A stretch of DNA of 64,000 nucleotides from Bacteroidota bacterium (GTDB lineage Bacteria > Bacteroidota > Rhodothermia > Balneolales > HLUCCA01). The notes under the pieces were generated by a model that saw nothing but the letters and a program-made list of their open reading frames with translations, was not told the origin of the DNA and made no database searches. Positions within the stretch are counted from its first letter, which is position 1, and each line of letters opens with the position of its first letter. The stretch spans positions 1-64,000 of the forward strand of contig JAFIEZ010000020.1 in NCBI GenBank assembly GCA_020832235.1, given 5' to 3'. Positions 19,029 through 28,807 of this stretch are shown here, piece after piece. The translations under genes and the position numbers were made by a program.

Positions 19029-21034
19029 CACTACAGACGGGCACCAGTCTATGGATTTCTGTTTTATACTGCTTTTTTTTCGCAGTACTGGTTCCTTATA
19101 GTGCAGCACAGATACCTGATCTGGAGATTGAATTAGACGGCACCGTTGCTAATGCTGATAGCCTTTCAGCAGACGACACAACCGCAGTTGTTGCAGCATT
19201 TCGAGTGTACCCCATCCGCATGCATCCAGTGCCCGGGAGTGTCCTCATCGAAAATGACAGTACCCTGCGGTGGAATCATTGGCTGGAGTGGAGCGATAAG
19301 CTTTCGCGAAAAGCCGGTGTTATTACGTATCGTCAGGGCGGACTCAACCGTACCGATTACATTCTGATGGATGGTCTTGGGTTAAGTGACCAGCGTCTTT
19401 ATGTAGAGGGTATGCACACCCACAATGCCCTCACGGGTAATGCCATGTATCAGCACATCTCGTTGGAGCGCTTATCAGCTGCTTTTCGCCAGCCAGCCGG
19501 TTTATCGCAACGAACCGATATTGAGTTTCAGCGAATGTATCTACGAAGACCGCGAACCAGAGTACGTTATGAACAAAGTTCATTTGAACTTCGCAGTACC
19601 GAAGTGCAACTGGCCCAGATGGCTACTCATCGACTGGGACTGGAGCTCATGTATCATGGCAAGAACTACAATGGAGAATACCAGCGGGCGCTTACCGAAA
19701 GCAGACAGATGTCGGCCCGGGCCTGGTACCATATTAGTGAACGGTATGTTGCCCAGGCCATGATTCTGTATAATGGCATTCAGCTGCAGGAGTCTGGAGG
19801 GTATACGATCCAAAACCTTGCAACATTTAATTTCAGTCGGTTTTTTGCCAATCCGGTAAATGCTGGTGCCACTTCATCAGTACGGCAATCTCAGGTACAG
19901 ATTGCGCTTATGCGCAGAGAAAGGGCACGCAGTGATTCGCTGCACTCCCGTAAAGCCGACACCCGTTTGTTGATGTATTACGACCGTTATCGCAGAAGTT
20001 ATACCAGTAATACAGATTTATCCTCATTTCGCTATCAGGGAATCCATGCAGCAGGCCAACATGCGCTAAGATACAGCTGGGTCGATACCAGAGCTGAGCT
20101 GCGCGCCAGTTACTATCATCTCATTCCCTCTCAGAATCCGTCGGTCGATATCAACAACTGGTCAACGTTAACGGCCGAATTACGTGGTCACATACAACCT
20201 CCTGTGCCAGGTCGATTTGAAATCACATTCCCATTTATACTCAGATCGGAGCCAAGAAGCGATAATGTGCATGATTGGGAAGTAAGCGGTGGCGTTCTCC
20301 TAATACCCACTGACCTGATTACCTTACATGGTGGACTCTCCGTTGGGCAAAAAGCGCCAAGTATTCAGCAGCGATACTGGTCAGGCCAGCTTAGGGGTAC
20401 TCCTGATTTGCAGGAGTCTGTACAGCGTAGGTTAACAGGGGGGATTACTGTAAAACCATCAGGAGGAAGCCTTCTGATGGATGCAACCGTTTTTACACAC
20501 GCGTATGACCATATGTTTGTGCTTCGCTCAGACTCTACCTTTGGCCGTATCGCAGACATGAGTCAATGGGGAGCACGCCTTTCGGCCGACTGGAGTCATC
20601 CGTCCTGGGAAATGCACATATCTTCCACGGTGCAGCAATATCGTTCAGACAATCCTGCGTTGAGTGCCCAGTTACTTTCCGGCAGCGGACTTCGAATCTG
20701 GAACCGGGCTTCTGTACATTGGAAAGGACGTGTTCTGAGTGACGCCGCCTTCATTAAAACAGGGCTTTATGCAATACTTTCAGGAAACCCATACCGACCT
20801 GCCGCTTACATTCCTTCGGCCGACTACTGGGAAGGTAGCATAGAAGTACCTGAAATCCCCGGGTTCGTTCGTATTGATGCCGATCTATCCGCAAGGGTGC
20901 GCACCATTATGTTTTTACTGAGATGGGAAAATGTAACCCAGGGGCTGTTACAAAACGGATACTACGAGTCGGCCGTATATCCTATGCCGTCCAGAAGGCT
21001 TCGTTTTGGCTTGCGGGTGTATTTCACGAATTAA
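19025..21034 (+). CDS. Putative outer-membrane beta-barrel protein
   Basis: A 669-aa protein with a signal peptide (residues 1-28, ending YSAAQ) and a long region of alternating polar and hydrophobic strands rich in Y, R, S and W, ending in the aromatic, strand-like sequence RRLRFGLRVYFTN. Features such as 'APSIQQRYW' and 'GGITVKPSG' resemble the barrel part of TonB-dependent-receptor-like or putative porin proteins of Bacteroidota, but no plug domain or TonB box is evident. It overlaps the cinA stop by four bases. The substrate is unknown. Confidence 0.6.
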   Translation: MTLQTGTSLWISVLYCFFFAVLVPYSAAQIPDLEIELDGTVANADSLSADDTTAVVAAFRVYPIRMHPVPGSVLIENDSTLRWNHWLEWSDKLSRKAGVITYRQGGLNRTDYILMDGLGLSDQRLYVEGMHTHNALTGNAMYQHISLERLSAAFRQPAGLSQRTDIEFQRMYLRRPRTRVRYEQSSFELRSTEVQLAQMATHRLGLELMYHGKNYNGEYQRALTESRQMSARAWYHISERYVAQAMILYNGIQLQESGGYTIQNLATFNFSRFFANPVNAGATSSVRQSQVQIALMRRERARSDSLHSRKADTRLLMYYDRYRRSYTSNTDLSSFRYQGIHAAGQHALRYSWVDTRAELRASYYHLIPSQNPSVDINNWSTLTAELRGHIQPPVPGRFEITFPFILRSEPRSDNVHDWEVSGGVLLIPTDLITLHGGLSVGQKAPSIQQRYWSGQLRGTPDLQESVQRRLTGGITVKPSGGSLLMDATVFTHAYDHMFVLRSDSTFGRIADMSQWGARLSADWSHPSWEMHISSTVQQYRSDNPALSAQLLSGSGLRIWNRASVHWKGRVLSDAAFIKTGLYAILSGNPYRPAAYIPSADYWEGSIEVPEIPGFVRIDADLSARVRTIMFLLRWENVTQGLLQNGYYESAVYPMPSRRLRFGLRVYFTN

Positions 21035-21071
21035 TTTCAGCAAGACCCTACACTTTCGTAATTTCACGTCT

Positions 21072-21953
21072 ATGAGCATGAACTATGTTTTTAAAGAAGG
21101 ACTCTCAGGTTTCAAGCGAACGCCTCTGGCATCGCTGACGGCCGTTATCGCTTTGATGATATCGCTCATACTGATTGGTGTAATGGCACGATTTTATTAC
21201 TCCGCTTTTGAGATCGGTACTACAATTCGTAACGATATTGATATTGAAGTATTTCTGGAGGATGTGAATGAAGAGCGGCGCCGAATTATTCGCACCGAAA
21301 TCGCCGCCATGCCAATTGTAGATCAGCTTACCTACATCAGCAAAGACAGTGCTGTTGCCGTATTTCAGGAGCTGTTCGGTGCTCAGGGGTCTCCGATTGC
21401 CGATCTGAGTTTTTTGCCGGCCTCATACAGAATTCAGCCTGTGCCGAATACCCCGGCAGATACCCTGGTGTTTTACCTGAGTAAAATAGCTGAAATTCGA
21501 GGTGTTGATGAAATCAGCTTTAATGTGGAGTTGCTAAAATTGATAGATGAACGTCTCCAGACGGTGCTATTTCTAGGTGGTGGAATCGGATTACTCATCT
21601 TATTTACAGCAATGATTCTCGTATTTAATACCATCCGACTGACAATCTACGCCAAACAGTCGATTATCAGAGCCATGAAATTGGTTGGCGCTACTAACGG
21701 ATTTATCCGGCGACCCTTTGTGATGGAGGGCGTACTGCAGGGGCTCATCGCCGGGACGGTGTCTTGTGGTATCATAATGCTGTTTTTTAGCAAAATATTG
21801 CCCTTTTTTGTACCTCAGTTCGGTGTTATACCTTGGCCCTTCGGCAGGTGGTATTACCTTACGGGTGCCATCATGGCGCTGGCGCTGCTGATGGGGCTGC
21901 TGGGTAGCAGATGGGCCGCCAGGAAGTTCATTAAAGACGCTAGTCTGAGTTAG
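21072..21953 (+). CDS. ftsX: FtsX-like cell-division permease
   Basis: A 293-aa membrane protein. One N-terminal transmembrane helix (about 23-45) is followed by the extracytoplasmic domain (DIDIEVFLED, 'YISKDSAVAVFQELFG') and three C-terminal helices with a cytoplasmic loop 'AKQSIIRAMKLVGATNGFIRRPF', which is the FtsX signature. With FtsE, which is not in this window, it links ATP hydrolysis to peptidoglycan hydrolase activation at the septum. The frame opens at 21006, but the ATG at 21072 gives the normal N-terminus. Confidence 0.9.
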   Translation: MSMNYVFKEGLSGFKRTPLASLTAVIALMISLILIGVMARFYYSAFEIGTTIRNDIDIEVFLEDVNEERRRIIRTEIAAMPIVDQLTYISKDSAVAVFQELFGAQGSPIADLSFLPASYRIQPVPNTPADTLVFYLSKIAEIRGVDEISFNVELLKLIDERLQTVLFLGGGIGLLILFTAMILVFNTIRLTIYAKQSIIRAMKLVGATNGFIRRPFVMEGVLQGLIAGTVSCGIIMLFFSKILPFFVPQFGVIPWPFGRWYYLTGAIMALALLMGLLGSRWAARKFIKDASLS

Positions 21954-22007
21954 CGTAAAACAATGTTTTACCTGAATTGAACAGTTGTTTTTCGTGTTTT
22001 ATGTATA

Positions 22008-22029
22008 TTGTTATGATAATCATGTACAA
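22008..22029. promoter_or_regulatory. Candidate Fur-family operator upstream of the Fur-like gene
   Basis: A perfect 11-bp palindrome ATGATAATCAT at 22013-22023, flanked by TTGT on the left and ACAA on the right, lies about 20 bases before the ATG of the Fur-family gene. The core resembles half-sites of Fur/PerR boxes. Autoregulation is inferred from position. Confidence 0.45.
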
Positions 22030-22043
22030 CTAAATTAATATAT

Positions 22044-22544
22044 ATGGCCACACCCGCCAGTGCAGAAACCATTCTTGAGGTCAAAGAAATTTTTCGTACT
22101 TACTTGAAAGATAAAGGTCATCGGCAAACGCCGGAGCGCTTTATGGTTCTGGAGGAAATTTATAAAGCTGACGGTCACTTTGATGCAGACGACATGTATT
22201 TCAAAATGAAAGATACCGGCTACCGGGTATCTCGTGCTACCGTTTACAACACACTGGATTTATTGGTAGAATGTGGCCTTGTTCAAAGGCATCAGTTCGG
22301 GAAGAACCAGTCTCACTATGAAAGAGCGTATTCATATCGTCAGCACGACCACATGATATGTAATACCTGTGGCGCCGTAATTGAGTTTTGCGACCCTCGC
22401 ATTCAGGAAATTAAAAACCTGATGGAGCGAATTCATGATTTTAACATAGATGGGCATAATCTTCAGTTTTATGGCAGTTGTGCCAACCCGGAAAGCTGTA
22501 CCCGTCAGCCAGATATCGTAAAGAAAGAGCATACGGAGTCTTAG
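22044..22544 (+). CDS. Fur/PerR-family metal-responsive repressor
   Basis: A 166-aa regulator with a winged helix (RQTPERFMVLEEIYK, 'RVSRATVYNTLDLLVECGLV') and the dimerisation domain containing HDHMICNTCGAVIEFCD. The structural zinc site is visible as CNTC plus a second CxxxxxC pair near the C-terminus (CANPESC). It would repress iron-uptake or peroxide-stress genes. The metal cannot be decided from sequence alone. The AT-rich upstream region carries a palindromic operator candidate. Confidence 0.88.
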   Translation: MATPASAETILEVKEIFRTYLKDKGHRQTPERFMVLEEIYKADGHFDADDMYFKMKDTGYRVSRATVYNTLDLLVECGLVQRHQFGKNQSHYERAYSYRQHDHMICNTCGAVIEFCDPRIQEIKNLMERIHDFNIDGHNLQFYGSCANPESCTRQPDIVKKEHTES

Positions 22545-22579
22545 TGCTACCGTTTAACAAAAACTAAATCGATAAAAAA

Positions 22580-24463
22580 ATGTCTTTAGCCGTACAGTTC
22601 GACACCATTGCGGAGATGTTCAATAATCTCGCGCAAAAATACAAAGGTAAAAATAAAACGGTTCTGGCTTACAAGCCCGGTCCAAATGATCCCTACAAGG
22701 AGGTAACATGGGATGCGTACTACGATGACACGATGAGTTTGGCAGCATATTATGTAGAGTTTGGAGTAAAACCAGGCGATCGCATCGCTATTTTAAGTGA
22801 AAATAGGTATGAGTGGGCCGTCATGGATATGGCTTTGCAGATTGTTGGTGCAGTGAACGTATCACTCTACGCAACCTTACCTCCAAACCAGTGTAGCTAC
22901 ATAATTAATGATTCTGGCGCAAAGCTTTTCTTCGTATCCACTGGCATCCAGCTAAAAAAAGCAGTTGAAATTTTTGACGAATGTAAAGACCTGACCGAAG
23001 TTGTAGCTTTTGATACCCCGCAAAATGAGCGGCTGCTTGACCACAGCTTTGTGAGAAAGTTTGAAAGTGTGCTTGCTGAGGGCGCTAAACTCGTAGACAA
23101 ACACCTCCCTGAAATCAAGAAGCGAACAAAAGCGCTTAAACCAGCCGATCTCTGTACACTTATATATACCTCTGGTACAACAGGTCAGCCCAAAGGCGTA
23201 ATGCTTACCCATGATAATATCTGCAGCAATATTAAAGCCGCACATATGGTACTTGAAATTGATGACAGCGACAGAACACTCTCGTTTCTGCCATTATGCC
23301 ACTCATTTGAGCGAACGGGTGGATATTACGCTATCCTTAGCGGTGGTGGTGAAATATTTTATGCCGAAAGCATTGATACAGTCAGCAAAAACCTGCTGGA
23401 AGCTCGTCCTACTATCGTGGTCTCTGTACCTCGCTTGTTCGAGAAAATTCTTAATCTTGTTAAAAAAAGTGTTGATGAAGCAGGTGGTACTAAAAAAGCC
23501 ATTTTCAACTGGGCAACATCGGTTGGCGACAAATATGCAAAAGGGCAGAGAGGATTGGTTTCCATTCAGCACAAAATTGCTGATAAACTTGTCTTTTCAA
23601 AACTTCGTGAGCGCTTCGGTGGCAGGGTTAATCTTTTCGTATCAGGTGGAGCCGCACTACCAGCCGAAGTAGGGCTGTTCTTCGCCGCCGCCGGAATGAG
23701 AATTACCGAAGGATATGGTCTGACAGAAACCTCACCTGTGATGACGGTTTCACCATGGGGCAAAGAACGATATGGTACTGTAGGGCATGTAGTTCCCGGC
23801 GTTACGGTTGCCATCCAGCGCGTTGAAGACAACGCTATAATCGCCGAGCTTTCAGGCAATGATTATCCAAGTACGCTGACTTCCGAAGAGGGAGAGATTC
23901 TTTGCAAAGGACCGAATGTAATGCAAGGTTACTGGGGCAAGAAAAAAGAAACAGCTGAAGTAATCGACAAAGACGGCTGGTTTCATACGGGAGATATTGG
24001 CAAGTTCGACAAGGGCTACCTTATGATTACCGACCGTCTCAAGCATATGCTGGTAAATGCCGGTGGTAAAAATATCTATCCCGGACCGATTGAAGATATG
24101 CTTAAGAGTTCCATTTGGGTAGATCAGGTAGTTGTTGCTGGTGAGCATCAGAATTATATGGGTGCATTAATTGTACCCGATCTGGAGGTGGCAAAATCAT
24201 TTTGCCGACAGAATAATATTAAGTACAAAGATGATGCTGACCTCATCAACGTTAAAGAAGTTGTAGATGCAGTAGAAAAAGACATCAAACAGTTCAACAA
24301 AAAACTAGCATCGCACGAGAAAATTCGAAAATTCCGCTTGATCAGTGAGCCGTTTTCAATTGAAGGAGGGGAACTCACACCAACCCTTAAAATCAAGCGA
24401 AGAGTAGTTTATGACAAATATCAGGCGTTGCTTGATGATATCTTCGCAGACGATGTGAAGTAA
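22580..24463 (+). CDS. fadD: Long-chain fatty acid-CoA ligase (AMP-forming)
   Basis: A 627-aa adenylate-forming enzyme. The AMP-binding P-loop YTSGTTGQPKGVMLTH, the 'GYGLTETSP' motif, the hinge 'YLMITDRLKHMLVNAGGKNIYPGPIE' (quoted here as its two ends, YLMITDR and NIYPGP), and the C-terminal catalytic lysine in PTLKIKRR are all present. It activates fatty acids to acyl-CoA at the membrane. Length and motifs match FACS of Bacteroidota. It begins 35 bases after the Fur-family gene, so the two may be cotranscribed, and it ends at a strong terminator. Confidence 0.88.
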   Translation: MSLAVQFDTIAEMFNNLAQKYKGKNKTVLAYKPGPNDPYKEVTWDAYYDDTMSLAAYYVEFGVKPGDRIAILSENRYEWAVMDMALQIVGAVNVSLYATLPPNQCSYIINDSGAKLFFVSTGIQLKKAVEIFDECKDLTEVVAFDTPQNERLLDHSFVRKFESVLAEGAKLVDKHLPEIKKRTKALKPADLCTLIYTSGTTGQPKGVMLTHDNICSNIKAAHMVLEIDDSDRTLSFLPLCHSFERTGGYYAILSGGGEIFYAESIDTVSKNLLEARPTIVVSVPRLFEKILNLVKKSVDEAGGTKKAIFNWATSVGDKYAKGQRGLVSIQHKIADKLVFSKLRERFGGRVNLFVSGGAALPAEVGLFFAAAGMRITEGYGLTETSPVMTVSPWGKERYGTVGHVVPGVTVAIQRVEDNAIIAELSGNDYPSTLTSEEGEILCKGPNVMQGYWGKKKETAEVIDKDGWFHTGDIGKFDKGYLMITDRLKHMLVNAGGKNIYPGPIEDMLKSSIWVDQVVVAGEHQNYMGALIVPDLEVAKSFCRQNNIKYKDDADLINVKEVVDAVEKDIKQFNKKLASHEKIRKFRLISEPFSIEGGELTPTLKIKRRVVYDKYQALLDDIFADDVK

Positions 24464-24475
24464 ACGGAAGTGCAG

Positions 24476-24510
24476 AAGGCCGGTTATGTTATGGTAACCG
24501 GCCTTTTTTT
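24476..24510 (+). terminator. Rho-independent terminator of fadD
   Basis: The arms AGGCCGGTTA and TAACCGGCCT form a perfect 10-bp stem followed by seven T. It abuts the convergent cupin gene and may serve as a barrier between the two transcripts. Confidence 0.92.
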
Positions 24511-24970
24511 ATAAGCGGATTTTTTTTCGGGCCGCCGTATCGCTGCCAACGTATTTATCGATAGTAGCTTCATCGGGTATAGCGGGCTTATCACGATATC
24601 TGTCGACAATACAGATGAACCCCAGATATTCTCCTTTGTCTGCCTGAAATTGATGTACCGTTTCGGGAGAAATAAATACGACATCATGTAAACCAATATC
24701 CGTAATACGGTCATTGAGAATAACAGTGCCCTTGCCTCTGATGATGACTACGGAGTGAGGGTGACGATGAAACTCCAGACTAGAGTATCCGCCAGGCTTA
24801 ATTTCAAAATAGCGGGTCTGCATATTCAGCTCATAATCTCGGTCATCTTCACCAAGTAGTGAAAACCGGCTGATATCCTTGAAATTAGTGGTGTCGGTTT
24901 TGTAGTCTTTCTTTTCTACATCCTCCCAGTTATAGTCCACACATGATATAACCCGTGAATTATTCTTCAT
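24509..24970 (-). CDS. Cupin-domain protein paired with a RuBisCO-like protein
   Basis: A 153-aa single-domain cupin. Motif 1 is GGYSSLEFHRHPHSVVIIRG with metal-ligand candidates E66, H68, H70 and H72; motif 2 contains SPETVHQF (H106). The start at 24970 (MKNNSRVIS) overlaps the end of the RuBisCO-like gene by 11 bases; a longer frame reaching 25051 lies mostly inside that gene and is unlikely. In Rhodospirillum rubrum a cupin next to the RuBisCO-like protein cleaves methylthio-xylulose-5-phosphate, releasing methanethiol and giving deoxyxylulose-5-phosphate. The same pairing here makes that role likely, but it is inferred from context. Confidence 0.75.
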   Translation of the reverse strand: MKNNSRVISCVDYNWEDVEKKDYKTDTTNFKDISRFSLLGEDDRDYELNMQTRYFEIKPGGYSSLEFHRHPHSVVIIRGKGTVILNDRITDIGLHDVVFISPETVHQFQADKGEYLGFICIVDRYRDKPAIPDEATIDKYVGSDTAARKKIRL

Positions 24971-26078
24971 AGCTGGCTTGTTCAAGCAGGGTTCTGATTT
25001 CACTTGCCGCAGTTCGTATTCCTTTTGGATGCTGATACAGACTTCCTCCAATCAAAAATACGGTGTCTCTGCCGTATTTTTCTATCCAATAAGGTATGCT
25101 GTTTCGCTGCATCCCACCACCGGGTACTGGAAATGTGGATTTATAGGGTAATTTTGAATTGCGGGCTCGCTCCACGATGTTGAGACATTCTTTCAGTGAA
25201 AAGCTGAATCTGCCTGCATGATTAGGAAATATACTCATATCAGCGCCCATCGCCCTCCACAGCGCACCGTATAAAAACCCTTTATCCAATCCATGACGTT
25301 TATCCATCACATATACACCAGAAAAAGCCGGGTGTACCATCACAGGCAGTGCGCCTTCTTGTCTGCTCAAGGCGCTTATGGCGTCGGGACTGCAGAGCTG
25401 TGGGCAAATCATAACTGCCCCTGCACCTTCATCTCGTGCCATTTCAAAACGTTTGATTAGTTCATCACCGTGAGCTGTAATATGAGGGATGTAACTGGTG
25501 GTTGCTCCTGTCTGCTCATTTGCTTTACGTATAGCTTCGGTTATACGCTTTAACCGGTCTTCGAAGGGCGCGTAGGTTTGGTTGGCAATGCCATGGTCAT
25601 CTTTTATCAGATCTATACCGCCCAGAGCGAATTCGCTGGCCATGTGAGCCAGTTCTTCAGGATTCGATCCGAGTGGTTTTAGCGCTGTACAGCTCAGTGC
25701 CCTGTCGGTAATACCAAGTCGCTTTCTTACGCCCTCTATGCCAAAATTTGGACCTGGGAGCAGGTCTTCGGGTAAGTTCGTCCACTCAAGGTCGTGAACC
25801 TGTATGCCAGGCATTAAGGATATATTGCCAAACAAGACGTTTAGCAGCTGTGTAATTTCATTCCCTACATTCCCAACAGGGTATGCTATTCTGGCGAAGT
25901 ATGTAGCATCTTCATTTCGTTCGAGACGCTGCAGGGTGCCAACAATTTCACGCTCAATTTTATGACTTAAAACAGAACGAGGCAACTCAACGCTCTGTTC
26001 CCGACAAATACTCTCAATTTTTGAATTGATGTCTTCGTCGAGGAAGAGGCTAATTTTATAGGTAATGGTAAAATGCAT
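24960..26078 (-). CDS. RuBisCO-like protein (form IV), probable methylthioribulose-1-phosphate isomerase
   Basis: A 372-aa protein of the RuBisCO large-subunit superfamily. K134 (TALKPLG) matches the RuBisCO catalytic lysine 175. GGIDLIKDDHG has K159 at the carbamylated-lysine position and D161 as a metal ligand, but H162 replaces the glutamate ligand. H249 is retained (MVHPAFSG). Loop 6 reads NHAGRF and lacks the lysine needed for carboxylation. It is therefore a form IV protein, not a CO2-fixing enzyme. It starts 7 bases after purA and overlaps the cupin gene. The RuBisCO-like/cupin pair points to the methylthioadenosine-isoprenoid shunt; a 2,3-diketo enolase role is the alternative. Confidence 0.85.
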   Translation of the reverse strand: MHFTITYKISLFLDEDINSKIESICREQSVELPRSVLSHKIEREIVGTLQRLERNEDATYFARIAYPVGNVGNEITQLLNVLFGNISLMPGIQVHDLEWTNLPEDLLPGPNFGIEGVRKRLGITDRALSCTALKPLGSNPEELAHMASEFALGGIDLIKDDHGIANQTYAPFEDRLKRITEAIRKANEQTGATTSYIPHITAHGDELIKRFEMARDEGAGAVMICPQLCSPDAISALSRQEGALPVMVHPAFSGVYVMDKRHGLDKGFLYGALWRAMGADMSIFPNHAGRFSFSLKECLNIVERARNSKLPYKSTFPVPGGGMQRNSIPYWIEKYGRDTVFLIGGSLYQHPKGIRTAASEIRTLLEQASYEE

Positions 26079-26085
26079 GGTGCTT

Positions 26086-27384
<1,299 letters not shown>

Positions 27385-27431
27385 TTAGTAACTAAAAATC
27401 AGGTTCATTGCGCCTGTATGTAAACATAGAA

Positions 27432-27465
27432 AATCCGGTCGCCCTTTCGAGCGACCGGATTTCTA
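27432..27465 (-). terminator. Rho-independent terminator of the STAS gene
   Basis: AAATCCGGTCGC and GCGACCGGATTT form a 12-bp stem with an 8-nt loop. On the minus strand it is followed by T residues and lies just after the STAS gene. Confidence 0.8.
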
Positions 27466-27489
27466 AACTACCAAAAAAACCGGATAGAT

Positions 27490-27834
27490 TTACTTGCTTT
27501 CAAACGATGCAATTGCCTCATCAAGACTTCTGAAATGCTCGAAAACGGTAATGAGTTTGGTAATGATAAGCAGGCTCTCAATCTTATCTGCGGCATTTGC
27601 AATCCGCAGATCTCCACCAGCGTTCCGCATGGTAGTGAGACCACCAATCAGCATGCCCAATCCGGAAGAGTTCATGAATTTAACTTTGGCAAGGTCAACA
27701 ATGATGTTTTTCTTACCAGCGTCAATTAATTCGTGAAGCTTTGTATTTAATTCAATGGCATCAGGACCGCCCATGACATTACCCTTGAATTGAATAATCA
27801 CGCAGTTGTATCGTTCGTCTGTCTTAAAGCTCAT
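27490..27834 (-). CDS. STAS-domain anti-sigma-factor antagonist
   Basis: A 114-aa single STAS domain like SpoIIAA/RsbV. The motif FMNSSGLGMLIGG contains the serine that an anti-sigma kinase phosphorylates. A Shine-Dalgarno-like GGAGA precedes the ATG. No partner kinase or phosphatase is adjacent; its neighbours are purA and secF. It probably acts in a partner-switching pathway whose other members are elsewhere. It has its own terminator. Confidence 0.85.
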   Translation of the reverse strand: MSFKTDERYNCVIIQFKGNVMGGPDAIELNTKLHELIDAGKKNIIVDLAKVKFMNSSGLGMLIGGLTTMRNAGGDLRIANAADKIESLLIITKLITVFEHFRSLDEAIASFESK

Positions 27835-27862
27835 AGTATTCTCCGGTTCAATTTAAAAATCG

Positions 27863-28780
27863 TTATTTCTTTACAGCAACACCCTTGCTCTTCAGGTCAA
27901 CTAAGAGCGGGCAGGCCACATACAGCGTACTGTACGTACCAAGGATGATACCAATCATAAGGGCAAATGCAAAACCCTTCAACACTTCACCTCCGAAAAT
28001 AAACAGCACCACTACAACAAACAAGGTTGTTAATGAAGTAATAACGGTTCGGCTTAGCGTATTGTTTATACTTTTGTTAACCATTTCCTCATATCCCATG
28101 GTTTTGTAGATGAGGCTATTCTCCCGAATTCGGTCGAAAACTACAACCGTATCGTTAAGAGAATACCCCACAATGGTCAGGAATGCTGCAATAATGGTCT
28201 GATCGATATCTAATGAGAAAGGCATAATTTCATTCAGGAGGGTGAACATGCCCAAAATGATAATTACGTCATGGGTAATGGCTCCCACCGTACCGACCGA
28301 GTAACCAAAGTTGCGGAAACGAATCAGAATGTACAAGAAGATGACTACCAGTGAGAAAATCACCGCCATCATAGCGCCTCGTTTCAGGTCTTCCGCAAAA
28401 CGAGGGCCAACTACATCCGATTTTATTATAACGGAGGGGTTGTCGGCAAAGGCTTCATTCAAGGCGCCTAATACGGTGCGCTGAAGTGCACTGATTTCCA
28501 TTTCCACATCGGTGCGGATTAGTAAATCACGACTCAGTCCGAACTGCTTAACCTCAGGCTGGGAGCCCAACGTAGTGGTAAGTAGCGACCGTACGTCTGC
28601 AACAGAGGCATCGCGTTCGAATTCTACAACAAATTCGGTACCTCCGTTGAAATCAATACCATAGGATAATCCTTTGAAAAGAATAGTTCCTATCGATAGT
28701 ACCAAAAGAACCGTCGAGATGACATAGCCCACCTTCCGGTTTTTGATAAACTCAAAATTTGGATCTTCAAATAGTCTCAT
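27863..28780 (-). CDS. secF: Protein translocase subunit SecF
   Basis: A 305-aa membrane protein with the SecF N-terminal signature (LSYGIDFNGGTEFVVEF), a periplasmic domain, and five further transmembrane helices including 'IVGYSLNDTVVVFDRIREN'. With SecD it uses the proton gradient to pull preproteins through SecYEG. It begins 27 bases after secD, an operon. Confidence 0.95.
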   Translation of the reverse strand: MRLFEDPNFEFIKNRKVGYVISTVLLVLSIGTILFKGLSYGIDFNGGTEFVVEFERDASVADVRSLLTTTLGSQPEVKQFGLSRDLLIRTDVEMEISALQRTVLGALNEAFADNPSVIIKSDVVGPRFAEDLKRGAMMAVIFSLVVIFLYILIRFRNFGYSVGTVGAITHDVIIILGMFTLLNEIMPFSLDIDQTIIAAFLTIVGYSLNDTVVVFDRIRENSLIYKTMGYEEMVNKSINNTLSRTVITSLTTLFVVVVLFIFGGEVLKGFAFALMIGIILGTYSTLYVACPLLVDLKSKGVAVKK

Positions 28781-28807
28781 AATGTTTAAAAAAAGTGATG
28801 ATGGTTA

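Noticed and set aside
24960-26078. A CO2-fixing RuBisCO
   Set aside because: Loop 6 lacks the catalytic lysine (NHAGRF) and the metal-ligand glutamate is histidine; no phosphoribulokinase or small subunit is nearby.
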